Numbered from the stretch's first letter, positions 12,370 through 21,285 are shown. The stretch: DNA of 64,000 nucleotides from Rhodobacter sp. CZR27 (GCF_002407205.1 NZ_CP023548.1:2380501-2444500); one strand, 5' to 3'. Notes: a model not told the origin generated them from the letters alone. Made by a program: numbers and translations.

Positions 12370-13656
12370 ATGACTCGCCCCCTGCGTCTTGGTATTGCCG
12401 GTCTCGGCACCGTCGGCATGGGGGTGGTCAAGATCATCCAGCGCCATGCGGCGCTGATCGAGGCCCGCAGCGGACGCCCCGTGATCATCACCGCCGTCTG
12501 CGCGCGCGACCGCACGAAAAACCGCGACGCAGACCTCTCCGCCTATGCATGGGAGACCGACGCCGTGGCGCTGGCCCGGCGCGAGGACGTGGACGTGTTC
12601 GTCGAGGTGATGGGCGGCTCGGAAGGCGCGGCCCGCGCCTCTACCGAGGCGGCGCTCGCCGCCGGCAAGGATGTGGTCACCGCCAACAAGGCGCTGCTGG
12701 CCCATCACGGGCAGGCGCTGGCCGAGGCTGCCGAGGCCGCAGGCCTCGTCATCCGGTTCGAGGCGGCGGTTGCGGGCGGCATCCCGGTCATCAAGGCCCT
12801 GACCGAGGGGCTGGCGGGCAACCAGATGCGCCGCGTGATGGGCGTCATGAACGGCACCTGCAACTACATCCTGACCCGGATGGAAAGCGCGGGCCTGCCC
12901 TATGACCACGTCTTCGAGGAGGCCCGCCAGCTCGGCTATCTCGAGGCCGACCCGAACCTCGACGTCGGCGGCATCGACGCGGGCCACAAGCTGTCGCTGC
13001 TGGCCTCGATCGCCTTCGGCACCCGCGTCAGCTTCGACGCGGTGGAGCTGGAAGGGATCGGCCAGATCTCGATCGACGACATCCGCCACGCGCGGGACCT
13101 CGGCTTCCGCATCAAGCTGCTGGGCGTGGCACAGGTTTCTGGCCGCGGGCTCGAGCAGCGGATGACGCCCTGCCTCGTGCCCGCCGACAGCCCGCTCGGC
13201 CAGTTGCAGGGCGGCACCAACATGGTGGTGCTGGAAGGCGACTCGGTCGGGCAGATCGTGCTGCGCGGCCCGGGCGCCGGCGAAGGCCCGACCGCCAGCG
13301 CGGTCATGGCCGACGTGATCGACCTCGCCCGCGGCTGCCGCATGTCGACCTTCGGCCAGCCCGCGACGGGCCTCGTCGCCCCGGTGCCCGCAAAGGTCGC
13401 GGCGCCTGCGCCGTGGTATCTGCGCATGGTGCTGCTGGACAAGCCGGGCGCGCTGGCCAAGATCGCGACCGCCCTCGGCGATGCCGGGATCTCGATCGAC
13501 CGGATGCGGCAGTATGGCCACGCGGGGGGCCACGCGCCGGTTCTGATCGTCACCCACAAGGCCACGCGCGACGACATTTCCCATGCCATGGGACGCTTTG
13601 GCGCGACCGGAGTCCTGGTTGGCGAACCGGTAGCCATCCGCATCGAAGAGGTTTGA
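12370..13656 (+). CDS. hom: Homoserine dehydrogenase
   Basis: Hom reduces aspartate semialdehyde to homoserine in the threonine/methionine/isoleucine branch. The 428-aa protein shows the N-terminal NAD(P) fold GLGTVGMGVVKII (about residues 10-22) and ANKALLAHHG. The catalytic signature is GVMNGTCNYILTRM, followed by DPNLDVGGIDAGHKLSLL. A C-terminal ACT domain (YLRMVLLDKPGALAKIATALGDAGISI) is the usual site for threonine feedback. A GGAGG site sits just before the ATG at 12370; the open frame extends upstream without homology. glpX follows after 62 nt. Confidence 0.95.
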   Translation: MTRPLRLGIAGLGTVGMGVVKIIQRHAALIEARSGRPVIITAVCARDRTKNRDADLSAYAWETDAVALARREDVDVFVEVMGGSEGAARASTEAALAAGKDVVTANKALLAHHGQALAEAAEAAGLVIRFEAAVAGGIPVIKALTEGLAGNQMRRVMGVMNGTCNYILTRMESAGLPYDHVFEEARQLGYLEADPNLDVGGIDAGHKLSLLASIAFGTRVSFDAVELEGIGQISIDDIRHARDLGFRIKLLGVAQVSGRGLEQRMTPCLVPADSPLGQLQGGTNMVVLEGDSVGQIVLRGPGAGEGPTASAVMADVIDLARGCRMSTFGQPATGLVAPVPAKVAAPAPWYLRMVLLDKPGALAKIATALGDAGISIDRMRQYGHAGGHAPVLIVTHKATRDDISHAMGRFGATGVLVGEPVAIRIEEV

Positions 13657-13718
13657 TCCCCCCTTTCCGTTCCGATAGGGAAGAGGGCGGAGAACTTGCA
13701 CCCTCGAGGACAGTGACC

Positions 13719-14684
13719 ATGGCAGATGCCAACCAGTTTCATGACCGAATGCTTTCCCTGGGCCTGGCCCGCGTGTCCGAGGCGGCGGCCCTCGCCTCGG
13801 CCCGCCTGATCGGCCGCGGCGACGAGAAGGCCGCCGACCAGGCCGCGGTCAATGCGATGCGCGACCAGCTGAACCTGCTCGACATCGCGGGCGTCGTTGT
13901 GATCGGCGAGGGCGAGCGTGACGAGGCGCCGATGCTGTTCATCGGCGAGGAGGTCGGCACCGGCAACGGCCCGGCGGTGGACATTGCGCTCGACCCGCTG
14001 GAAGGCACCACGCTGACCGCCAAGGACATGCCGAATGCGCTGACCGTGATCGCGATGGCCCCGCGGAACACGATGCTGCACGCGCCGGATGTCTACATGG
14101 AAAAGCTCGCCATCGGCCCGGGCTACCCCACCGACACGGTGACGCTGAAGATGAGTCCGGCCGAGCGCGTCCATGCGCTGGCCAAGGCCAAGGGCGGCAC
14201 GGCGGGCGACATCACCGTCTGCATCCTCGAACGCCCGCGGCATGAGGAGCTGATCGCCGAGGTCCGCTCTACCGGCGCGGCGATCCGCCTGATCACCGAC
14301 GGTGACGTGGCCGGCGTGATCCACTGCGCCGAGGCGCACCTGACCGGGATCGACATGTACATGGGTTCGGGCGGTGCGCCCGAGGGCGTTCTGGCGGCTG
14401 CCGCGCTGAAATGCATGGGCGGGCAGATGTACGGCCAGCTGCTGTTCCGCAACGACGACGAGCGGGCGCGCGCGCGCCGCGCCGGCATCACCGACCTCGA
14501 CCGGATCTACACCCGCGACGAACTGGTGACCGCCGACGTGATCTTCGCCGCGACCGGCGTGACGAACGGCTCGATCCTCGCCGGCATCAAGCGCGAGCCG
14601 GGCTGGGTCACCACCGAGACGATCCTGATGCGCTCCAAGACCGGCTCGGTCCGGCGGATGTCCTATCGCAACCCGGTGAAATGA
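13719..14684 (+). CDS. glpX: Class II fructose-1,6-bisphosphatase GlpX
   Basis: GlpX dephosphorylates fructose 1,6-bisphosphate in gluconeogenesis and the Calvin cycle. The 321-aa protein contains the class II motifs VVVIGEGERDEAPM, DIALDPLEGTTLTAKDMPNA (metal and phosphate site), GDVAGVI and MGSGGAPEGVLAAAALKCMGGQM. The start at 13719 fits a GAGGA site. The stop overlaps the recJ start by 4 nt. The hom-glpX-recJ grouping looks like a conserved transcriptional run, not a pathway. Confidence 0.95.
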   Translation: MADANQFHDRMLSLGLARVSEAAALASARLIGRGDEKAADQAAVNAMRDQLNLLDIAGVVVIGEGERDEAPMLFIGEEVGTGNGPAVDIALDPLEGTTLTAKDMPNALTVIAMAPRNTMLHAPDVYMEKLAIGPGYPTDTVTLKMSPAERVHALAKAKGGTAGDITVCILERPRHEELIAEVRSTGAAIRLITDGDVAGVIHCAEAHLTGIDMYMGSGGAPEGVLAAAALKCMGGQMYGQLLFRNDDERARARRAGITDLDRIYTRDELVTADVIFAATGVTNGSILAGIKREPGWVTTETILMRSKTGSVRRMSYRNPVK

Positions 14685-16432
14685 CGGGTCCGGCGGCGCG
14701 CGCGTTTCTGGGGGTCGAGGCCTCCGCGACCGGGCGCCGCTGGGTCGGCCCCTCCCCCGAGGAGGACCGCCTTGCCGAGGCGATGGCGCAGACGACGCGC
14801 CTTCCGCTGGCGCTCTGCCGCACGCTGGTGCGGCGGGGCGTGGCGGCCGGTGACGCCGAGTTGTTCCTTGCCCCGGCGCTGCGCGACCTGCTGCCCGATC
14901 CTCTTTCGCTGAAGGACATGGGTCCGGCCGCCGCGCGCCTGTTGTCCGCGGTGAGCCGGCGCGAGCGGATCGCGATCTTTGCCGATTACGATGTGGACGG
15001 CGGCTCCTCCGCTGCGCTGCTGATCTGCTGGCTGCGCGCGCTGGGGCGCGAGGCCACGCTCTACATTCCCGACCGCATCGACGAGGGCTACGGGCCGAAT
15101 GTCCCCGCCATGCAGGCGCTGGCGGCGGCGCATGACCTGATCCTCTGCGTCGATTGCGGCACGCTCTCGCACGAGCCGATCGCGGCCGCGACGGGGGCCG
15201 ATGTGGTGGTGCTCGACCATCACCTCGGCGCGGAAACCCTGCCCCCGGCGCTGGCCGTGGTGAACCCCAACCGGCAGGACGAGGATGGCAGCCTCGGCCA
15301 TCTCTGCGCCGCCTCGGTCGTGTTCCTGCTGCTGGTCGAGGCGAACCGCCGGCTGCGTGCGGAGGGCGTCCCGGGTCCCGACCTGATGGCGATGCTCGAC
15401 CTCGTGGCGCTGGCGACGGTGGCCGATGTGGCGCCGTTGACAGGTGTCAACCGCGCGCTGGTGCGGCAGGGCCTGAAGGTCATGGCGCGGCGCGAGCGGC
15501 CGGGCCTTGTCGCGCTGGCCGATGTGGCGCGGATGAACAGCGCGCCGAACTGCTACGCGCTGGGCTTCCTGCTCGGCCCGCGGGTCAATGCGGGCGGCCG
15601 CATCGGGCAGGCCGACCTCGGCGCCCGGCTGCTGGCAACCGACGACCCGCGCGAGGCGAAGGCGCTTGCCGAACGGCTGGATGCGCTCAACACCGAGCGG
15701 CGCGAGATCGAGGCGCGGGTGCGCGAGGAGGCGCTGGCGCAGGCCGAGGCGCGCGGCATCGACGGCCCGCTGGTCTGGGCTGCGGGCGAGGGCTGGCACC
15801 CCGGCGTCGTCGGCATCGTCGCGGCGCGCCTGAAGGAGGCGACCAACCGCCCCGCCGTGGTGATCGGTCTGGAAGGCGGCATCGGCAAGGGCTCGGGCCG
15901 TTCGATCTCGGGCGTGGACCTCGGCGCCTCGGTGCATCGGGTCGCGCAGGAGGGGCTGCTGCTGAAGGGCGGCGGGCACCGGATGGCCGCGGGCCTGACT
16001 GTGGAGGAGGGCCGCATGGAAGCCGCGATGAGCCGACTGGGCGAGCTTCTGGCCCGGCAGGGCGCGGCCTCGGCCGGGCCGGCGGACCTGCGCCTCGACG
16101 GTCTTCTGATGCCTGCCGCCGCCACGCACGAGTTCGTGGAGCGGATCGAGCAGGCCGGCCCCTACGGCGCCGGCGCGGCCGCGCCCCGCTTCGCCTTCGC
16201 CGACCAGCGCGTGGTGGCCCGGCGGATCGGCGAGAAGCACCTGCGCCTGACCATCGGCGGCGCCGAGGGCCGGCTGGAGGCGACCGCCTTCGGCTGCTTC
16301 GACGGCCCGCTCGGACCCCTGATCGAGAACTGCGGCGCGCAGCGCTTCCACCTCGCGGGGCGGCTGGAAATCGACACCTGGGGCGGCAGCGCCCGCGTGC
16401 AGCTTCGCCTCGAGGACGCGGCGCGGGCATGA
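14681..16432 (+). CDS. recJ: Single-stranded-DNA-specific exonuclease RecJ
   Basis: RecJ degrades 5' single-stranded DNA in recombination and mismatch repair. The 583-aa product carries the DHH-family motifs: IFADYDVDGGSSAALL (motif I aspartates), LCVDCGTLSH, VVVLDHHLGAETLPPA (the DHH motif) and GPRVNAGGRIGQADLG. The DHHA1 motif GGGHRMAAGLTVEEG follows near residue 430, then the C-terminal OB-fold. The ATG is within a 4-nt overlap with the glpX stop; longer upstream frames are only antisense-like noise inside glpX. Confidence 0.95.
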   Translation: MTGPAARAFLGVEASATGRRWVGPSPEEDRLAEAMAQTTRLPLALCRTLVRRGVAAGDAELFLAPALRDLLPDPLSLKDMGPAAARLLSAVSRRERIAIFADYDVDGGSSAALLICWLRALGREATLYIPDRIDEGYGPNVPAMQALAAAHDLILCVDCGTLSHEPIAAATGADVVVLDHHLGAETLPPALAVVNPNRQDEDGSLGHLCAASVVFLLLVEANRRLRAEGVPGPDLMAMLDLVALATVADVAPLTGVNRALVRQGLKVMARRERPGLVALADVARMNSAPNCYALGFLLGPRVNAGGRIGQADLGARLLATDDPREAKALAERLDALNTERREIEARVREEALAQAEARGIDGPLVWAAGEGWHPGVVGIVAARLKEATNRPAVVIGLEGGIGKGSGRSISGVDLGASVHRVAQEGLLLKGGGHRMAAGLTVEEGRMEAAMSRLGELLARQGAASAGPADLRLDGLLMPAAATHEFVERIEQAGPYGAGAAAPRFAFADQRVVARRIGEKHLRLTIGGAEGRLEATAFGCFDGPLGPLIENCGAQRFHLAGRLEIDTWGGSARVQLRLEDAARA

Positions 16433-16457
16433 TTTTCATGCGGCGCGAATTTCCCTC

Positions 16458-16486
16458 TTGCGCTGTCCCGCGCGGCGACATAAACC
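16458..16486 (+). promoter_or_regulatory. Promoter of first tRNA-Glu
   Basis: -35 TTGCGC and -10 TAAACC are separated by 17 nt, ending 16 nt before the mature tRNA. The second tRNA-Glu copy has the same -35 element within the shared string CCTCTTGCGC at the same distance, which supports both assignments. Confidence 0.65.
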
Positions 16487-16502
16487 CCCGCCTGTCCAGC
16501 GT

Positions 16503-16577
16503 GGCCCGTTCGTCTATCGGTTAGGACACCAGGTTTTCAACCTGGGAAGAGGGGTTCGACTCCCCTACGGGCTGCCA
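16503..16577 (+). tRNA. tRNA-Glu (anticodon TTC)
   Basis: A complete 75-nt cloverleaf with an encoded CCA tail. Acceptor stem GGCCCGT pairs with ACGGGCT (one G-U pair), the anticodon loop is TTTTCAA with anticodon TTC, and the T arm is GAGGGGTTCGACTCCCC-like. It is identical in sequence to the copy at 17557-17631. Confidence 0.97.
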
Positions 16578-16642
16578 CTTCCCTAGCGATGCGCGACCTA
16601 TGGCATGGGGACAACTCCCTGTGCGGAAGGCGTACGCGCCCC

Positions 16643-16670
16643 TTGCGCGGCGCACAGGCGGCCCTACAGT
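16643..16670 (+). promoter_or_regulatory. Candidate promoter of lytic transglycosylase gene
   Basis: -35 TTGCGC and -10 TACAGT with a 16-nt spacer, 29 nt upstream of the ATG. The -35 matches those of the flanking tRNA promoters. Confidence 0.5.
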
Positions 16671-16699
16671 CGTGCCATTCTCCAGCTCGGGATTGAAAG

Positions 16700-17503
16700 A
16701 TGAATTCACGCCGTCTCACTGCCGCTGTCACCCTGGCTGCCTGCCTTCTGGCAGCGCCGGCCATAGCGGCCCCCTGCAGCAATACCGGCGCCGACTATGA
16801 AAGCTGGAAGCCGGTCATGGCGCAGGAGGCGGCGGCGGCGGGCGTCGGTCAGCGGGGGATCAACGCGCTGATGGGAACCTCCTATTCCTCGCGCACGATC
16901 TCGGCCGACCGGAACCAGAAGAGCTTCAAGTACAGCCTCGACAAGTTCCTGCAGGTCCGCGGGGCGGAGACCATCATCAAGCAGGGCCGCGCACGCAAGG
17001 CGAAGACTCCCGACTTCTACGCCGCACTGGAACGCCGCTACGGCGTGCCGGCGGGGGTGCTGCTTGCGATCCACGGGATGGAGACGGGCTTCGGCAATTT
17101 CATGGGCGACACCAACGTCGTCTCGGCCATCGCCACGCTCGCCTATGACTGCCGCCGGTCGGATTTCTTCACGCCGCACCTGATCGCGGCGCTGGTCCTC
17201 GTGGATCGCGGGTCGATCAGCACGGCCTCGGTCGGGGCGAAGCATGGCGAGTTGGGCCACACCCAGTTCCTGCCCGGGAACGCCCTTGCCTATGGCGTGG
17301 ACGGCAACGGCGACGGGAGGGTGGACCTGACCAACGTGACCGACGCGCTGGCCTCGACCGCGAACTTCCTGGCCGCCAAGGGCTGGCAGCCGGGGCTGGG
17401 CTACCAGGAGGGCGAGCCGAACTTCGCGGTGATCCGCGAATGGAACGCCGCCACCGTCTACCAGCAGGCCATTGCGCTGATGGGTCGGCGCATCGACGGC
17501 TGA
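16700..17503 (+). CDS. Lytic murein transglycosylase (MltB/SLT family 2)
   Basis: This 267-aa periplasmic enzyme should cleave the glycan strands of peptidoglycan with 1,6-anhydro product formation. A Sec signal peptide (about residues 1-24, cleaved after AIAA) precedes a domain with the catalytic glutamate E128 in IHGMETGFGNFMGD. Also visible are STASVGAKHGELGHTQFLPGNAL and the late DVTDALASTANFLAAKGW-like block typical of MltB-type enzymes. The signal end lacks a lipobox cysteine (C26 follows AAP), so it is more likely soluble than lipid-anchored. It lies between two identical tRNA-Glu genes. Confidence 0.9.
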   Translation: MNSRRLTAAVTLAACLLAAPAIAAPCSNTGADYESWKPVMAQEAAAAGVGQRGINALMGTSYSSRTISADRNQKSFKYSLDKFLQVRGAETIIKQGRARKAKTPDFYAALERRYGVPAGVLLAIHGMETGFGNFMGDTNVVSAIATLAYDCRRSDFFTPHLIAALVLVDRGSISTASVGAKHGELGHTQFLPGNALAYGVDGNGDGRVDLTNVTDALASTANFLAAKGWQPGLGYQEGEPNFAVIREWNAATVYQQAIALMGRRIDG

Positions 17504-17512
17504 TTTTGCCTC

Positions 17513-17541
17513 TTGCGCCCGCCGGCCGAGTCGCCTAGACA
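17513..17541 (+). promoter_or_regulatory. Promoter of second tRNA-Glu
   Basis: -35 TTGCGC and -10 TAGACA with a 17-nt spacer, ending 15 nt before the tRNA. It shares CCTCTTGCGC with the first copy's promoter, while the spacer sequences differ. Confidence 0.65.
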
Positions 17542-17556
17542 GCGCCTCGTCCGGAT

Positions 17557-17631
17557 GGCCCGTTCGTCTATCGGTTAGGACACCAGGTTTTCAACCTGGG
17601 AAGAGGGGTTCGACTCCCCTACGGGCTGCCA
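17557..17631 (+). tRNA. tRNA-Glu (anticodon TTC), second copy
   Basis: Base-for-base identical to the tRNA at 16503-16577, including the CCA end; identity continues about 5 nt downstream and then stops. The tRNA lies 82 nt before pxpA. Confidence 0.97.
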
Positions 17632-17712
17632 CTTCCTTCCGAACCTTTCGCCAGACGTCGCGGGGCCTCGCCACCGCCTGCGGGTGGCTTCACCATCCCC
17701 CTGCGGTGGGGC

Positions 17713-18495
17713 ATGATGACGGCCATGAACGGAATCCCTGTCATCGACCTGAACGCCGACCTCGGCGAAAGCTACGGCCCCTGGACGATGGGGGACGACG
17801 CGGCCATGCTGGACGTCGTGACCAGCGCCAACGTGGCCTGCGGCGGCCACGCCGGGGATGCCGACACCATGGCCGCGACCCTCGCCCTTGCGAAGGTGCG
17901 CGGCGTGACGATCGGCGCCCACCCCGGCTATGCCGACCGCGAGGGGTTTGGCCGCAGGGTCATCCCGATGACGACCGAGGCGATCGCGCGCATGGTGGCC
18001 TGCCAGATCGGCACGCTGATGGGTGCTGCCGCCCTGGCGGGGGTGCGGGTGGCCTATGTGAAGCCGCATGGCGCGCTGGCCAACCTCGCGGCCGAGGACC
18101 GCGGCGTGGCGGAGGCCATCGCGCGGGCCGTGCGGGCGGTCTCGCCCGATCTGGCGGTGCTCGCCATCTCGGGCACGGCGCTGGAACCGGCGGCCGAGGC
18201 CGCGGGCCTTGCCGTCTTCCCCGAGATCTTCGCCGACCGCGCCTATCTGCCGGATGGCAGGCTTGTCCCTCGGTCACAGCCCGGCGCGGTGATCGAGGAT
18301 GCCGAGGCGGCGACCGCCCGGCTGTTGCGGTTCCTCGAGACCGGGCAGATGCCGGTACTGGGCGGCGGGGCGATCCCGCTCGCGGCGCGGTCGGTCTGTG
18401 TTCACGGCGACAGCCCGGGGGCGGTGGCCATGGCCGCGCGGCTGCGGGCGGCGCTCGAGGACGCCGGCGTCAGGCTCGCGCCCTTCGCCGCATGA
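17713..18495 (+). CDS. pxpA: 5-oxoprolinase subunit PxpA (LamB/YcsF family)
   Basis: PxpA works with PxpB and PxpC in ATP-dependent opening of 5-oxoproline (pyroglutamate) to glutamate. The 260-aa protein shows the family motifs IDLNADLGESYGPWTMGDD near the N-terminus, TSANVACGGHAGDADTM, IGAHPGYADREGFGRR, VKPHGALAN and SEIFADRAYLPDG-like sequence. ATGs at 17713, 17716 and 17725 are all possible starts. It overlaps pxpB by 4 nt, and the three genes form a tight operon behind tRNA-Glu. Confidence 0.94.
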   Translation: MMTAMNGIPVIDLNADLGESYGPWTMGDDAAMLDVVTSANVACGGHAGDADTMAATLALAKVRGVTIGAHPGYADREGFGRRVIPMTTEAIARMVACQIGTLMGAAALAGVRVAYVKPHGALANLAAEDRGVAEAIARAVRAVSPDLAVLAISGTALEPAAEAAGLAVFPEIFADRAYLPDGRLVPRSQPGAVIEDAEAATARLLRFLETGQMPVLGGGAIPLAARSVCVHGDSPGAVAMAARLRAALEDAGVRLAPFAA

Positions 18496-19163
18496 CCGGC
18501 TTCCCCCGAATCCGCGCGCTGGCCGAGCGCGCGATCCTCGTGGAATTCGCCGACCGACCGGACGAGACGGCCGGCGACCGGGTCGCCCGCCTCGACGCGG
18601 CGCTGGCCGCCGCGCCCTTTCCCGGCTTCACCGAGGCGGTGCCGGCCTATGTCAGCCTGCTGGTCGGCTTCGATCCGCTGGTGACCGACCATGCCGCGGC
18701 CGAGGCCGCGGTGCGCGACCATCTCGTCAAGTCGGCGGAGGGGCGGCCGGAGGGCCCCGAGCGCGAGGTGCCGGTCTGCTACGATGCCGCCGTCGCCCCG
18801 GATCTGGCGGAGGTCGCGGCACGGACCGGCCTTGCGCCGGAGACGGTCGTCAGCCTTCATCTCGCCGCCAGCTACCGTGTTGTGATGTATGGGTTCGCGC
18901 CGGGATATGCCTATCTGGCCGGCGTGCCCGAGGCGCTGCACCTGCCGCGCAAGCCCGCGGCGCTGCGCGATGTCCCCGCCGGCAGCGTGCTGATCGCCGG
19001 GCCGCAGTGCCTCGTCTCGACGCTGACCATGCCGACCGGCTGGTGGATCATCGGCCGCTCGCCCGCCCGCATCCTGACGGGCGATCCCCGGCGGCCCTTC
19101 CTGTTCGACCCCGGCGACCGGGTACGCTTCCGCCGCATCGCCGCCGCGGAGCTTCCGGCATGA
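18492..19163 (+). CDS. pxpB: 5-oxoprolinase subunit PxpB
   Basis: This 223-aa carboxyltransferase-domain subunit 1 (AHS1/KipI-like) belongs to the PxpABC 5-oxoprolinase. Recognisable parts are the N-terminal ILVEFAD, the central VPVCYD, and the conserved VVMYGFAPGYAYLAGVP followed by LHLPRKPAALRDVPAGSVLIAG and PTGWWIIGRSP. Both ends overlap neighbours by 4 nt (ATGA), indicating coupled translation and stoichiometric assembly with PxpC. Confidence 0.94.
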   Translation: MTGFPRIRALAERAILVEFADRPDETAGDRVARLDAALAAAPFPGFTEAVPAYVSLLVGFDPLVTDHAAAEAAVRDHLVKSAEGRPEGPEREVPVCYDAAVAPDLAEVAARTGLAPETVVSLHLAASYRVVMYGFAPGYAYLAGVPEALHLPRKPAALRDVPAGSVLIAGPQCLVSTLTMPTGWWIIGRSPARILTGDPRRPFLFDPGDRVRFRRIAAAELPA

Positions 19164-20155
19164 GGGCGCGGCTTCGGGTCGTCGAGGTCGGGCCGCTCTG
19201 CACGGTGCAGGACGCCGGCCGCCCGGGGCTGATGCGCTTCGGCGTGCCGCAATCCGGACCGATGGACCGCGAGGCATTTGCCCTTGCCAATGCCGCGCTC
19301 GGCAATCCCGAGGGGGCGGCCTGTCTCGAAATCTCACTCGGCGGGTTGGTTCTGGACTGCGTCGAGGGTTCCGTGTCAGTGGCCCTCGCCGGCGGCGGCT
19401 TCCGGGCGCAGGCGGCCGGGACGCTGCGCGAGGGCGGAAGCGTCTTCGCGCTGCGGGCGGGTGATCGCCTGGCCCTTCGCCCGGGCGACTGGGGAAGCTG
19501 GACGGTGCTGGCGGTGGCGGGCCGGATCGCGGCGCCGGTCTGGCTGGGAAGCGCGGCCACCCATGCGATCGCGGGTCTGGGCGGCGGGCTGCTGCGCCCG
19601 GGCCTCGATCTGGTGGTGGAGGATGCCGCGCTGCGCCCCGAGCGGCACGGATCGCTGCCCGCCCTTCCCCGCCCGTCCGGGCTGCTGCGGGTGACGCTCG
19701 GCCCGCAGGAGCGCTTCTTTCTGCCCGGCGCGGTCGAGGCGCTGCTGGGTCGCAGCTTCCGGCTTTCGGCCGCGCGCGACCGGATGGGGCAGCGCCTGGA
19801 GGGGGACCCGCTGCCGGTGGCGGCGCTCGACATGCCGTCCGAGCCGGTGCTGCGCGGCGCCGTGCAGGTCGCGGGCGACGGGGTGGCGACCGTGCTGATG
19901 GCCGATCATCAGACCACCGGCGGCTATCCGAAGATCGCCACGGTGATCGGGCCGGACCTTGACGCGCTGGCACAGATGCGCGCGGGCGAGGCCGTGCGCT
20001 TTGTCGCCGTCACGCCCGCGGAGGCGGTCGGGATCGCGCGCGCCGCTCACGAAGCGCGAATGACACGGCTCGCCGCCGCAGCCGCACCAAGGGATCTCTC
20101 TCGGCTGCTCGCCGAGGCTAACCTCATCGGCGGCGTGGTGGATGCCCGCCGCTAG
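19160..20155 (+). CDS. pxpC: 5-oxoprolinase subunit PxpC
   Basis: This 331-aa carboxyltransferase-domain subunit 2 (AHS2/KipA-like) is the partner of PxpB. Conserved strings include VQDAGRPGLMRFGVPQSGPMDREAFALAN near the N-terminus, CLEISLGG, LRPGDWGSWTVLAVAG, and SAARDRMGQRLEGDPL. DHQTTGGYPKIATVIGPDLDALAQ lies near the C-terminus. Its ATG overlaps the pxpB stop. Its TAG stop shares the palindrome CTAG with the stop of the convergent D-lactate dehydrogenase, leaving no space for a terminator. Confidence 0.94.
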   Translation: MRARLRVVEVGPLCTVQDAGRPGLMRFGVPQSGPMDREAFALANAALGNPEGAACLEISLGGLVLDCVEGSVSVALAGGGFRAQAAGTLREGGSVFALRAGDRLALRPGDWGSWTVLAVAGRIAAPVWLGSAATHAIAGLGGGLLRPGLDLVVEDAALRPERHGSLPALPRPSGLLRVTLGPQERFFLPGAVEALLGRSFRLSAARDRMGQRLEGDPLPVAALDMPSEPVLRGAVQVAGDGVATVLMADHQTTGGYPKIATVIGPDLDALAQMRAGEAVRFVAVTPAEAVGIARAAHEARMTRLAAAAAPRDLSRLLAEANLIGGVVDARR

Positions 20156-21150
20156 GCGACGGGCGGCAGGACCGGATGCAGCACGCGGCCGGTGTCCTCG
20201 AAGGCGGTGATGTTGTCGATCGTGGTCCGCGCGATCCCCGTCAGCGCCTCGCGGGTGAAGAAGGCCTGGTGGCCGGTGATCACGACGTTCGGGAAGGTCA
20301 GCAGCCGCGCGAAGACGTCATCCTGGATCGGCTTCTGCGACAGGTCCTCGAAGAACAGGTTGGCCTCCTCCTCGTAGACGTCGAGGCCGAGCGCGCCGAT
20401 CATGCCGGACTTCAGGCCGCGGATCACCGCGCTTGCATCCACCACGGCGCCGCGGCTGGTGTTCACGATCATCGCCCCGCGTTTCATCCTGGCGATGGCG
20501 TCGTCGTCGATCAGGTGATGCGTCTCGGGGGTGAGCGGGCACTGCAGGCTGATGATGTCGGCCTCGGCAAGAAGCCGGTCGAACGGGACATAGGTCACGC
20601 CCATCGCCGTGCACTCCTCGGAGGGGAACGGATCCGAGGCGATCACCCGGCAGCCGAAGCCGAGCATGATGCCGGCGAAGGTGCGCCCGATCAGCCCGGT
20701 TCCCACCACGCCCACGGTCTTGCCGCAGAGATCGAAGCCCAGCAGGCCCTCGAGCGCGAAATTGCCCTCGCGCACCCGGTTGAAGGCGCGATGGGTGTTG
20801 CGGTTCAGCGTCAGGATCAGCGCGACCGCATGTTCGGCCACCGCATGGGGCGAATAGGCCGGCACCCTGCCCACGGTGAGGCCCGCGGCCGCGGCGGCCG
20901 CCAGATCCACGTGGTTGAAGCCAGCCGAGCGCAGCGCGATCAGCTTCGTGCCGGCCGCCGCCAGGTCCCCGATCACCGGGGCCGTCACCTGATCGTTGAC
21001 GAAGGCGCAGATGCAGGTCGCGCCGCCGGCGAAGCGCACCGTCTCCTCGGACAGGCGCGCCTCGATGAAGGCCAGCTCGTGCCGCCCCTCGTTGGCCGCG
21101 GCGAGGAACAGGCGGTCGTGGGGCTTGGCGCTGAAGATCGCGACGTCCAA
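20152..21150 (-). CDS. ldhA: D-lactate dehydrogenase (2-hydroxyacid dehydrogenase family)
   Basis: This NAD-dependent reductase acts on pyruvate to D-lactate, like E. coli LdhA. The protein is 332 aa from the chosen start. The nucleotide fold GVVGTGLIGRTFAGI is at about residue 146. The catalytic arginine is in NTSRGAVVDASAV, the glutamate in LDVYEEEANLF and the histidine in VVITGHQAFFTREAL. The longest frame starts at an ATG at 21171, but a strong AAGGAAGGAG site lies inside it, 7 nt before a TTG at 21150. That TTG yields MDVAIFSAKPHDRLF and aligns with the LdhA N-terminus, so it is preferred. Confidence 0.88.
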   Translation of the reverse strand: MDVAIFSAKPHDRLFLAAANEGRHELAFIEARLSEETVRFAGGATCICAFVNDQVTAPVIGDLAAAGTKLIALRSAGFNHVDLAAAAAAGLTVGRVPAYSPHAVAEHAVALILTLNRNTHRAFNRVREGNFALEGLLGFDLCGKTVGVVGTGLIGRTFAGIMLGFGCRVIASDPFPSEECTAMGVTYVPFDRLLAEADIISLQCPLTPETHHLIDDDAIARMKRGAMIVNTSRGAVVDASAVIRGLKSGMIGALGLDVYEEEANLFFEDLSQKPIQDDVFARLLTFPNVVITGHQAFFTREALTGIARTTIDNITAFEDTGRVLHPVLPPVA

Positions 21151-21239
21151 GGCAGGCTCCTTCCTTCTCATTTCGATCAGGCTATCGCGGTGCCGCGGGG
21201 CGGCGTCAACCCTGCTGGCGCCGCCCGGCCCGACGCCGG

Positions 21240-21285
21240 TCGCTCAAATTCTCCGAATATGCATCCCAAAGATAGGATTGAGCGA
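21240..21285. promoter_or_regulatory. Inverted repeat upstream of carbonic-anhydrase-like gene
   Basis: The 8-nt arms TCGCTCAA and TTGAGCGA are perfect complements, spaced 30 nt apart across an unusually AT-rich stretch, 58 nt before the ATG. This may be an operator flanking or covering the promoter; no regulator is identified. Confidence 0.35.

Noticed and set aside
16503..17631. Prophage or genomic island attached to the tRNA-Glu pair
   Set aside because: No integrase, phage or transfer gene is near; the segment holds only one cell-wall gene. Recorded as a duplication instead.
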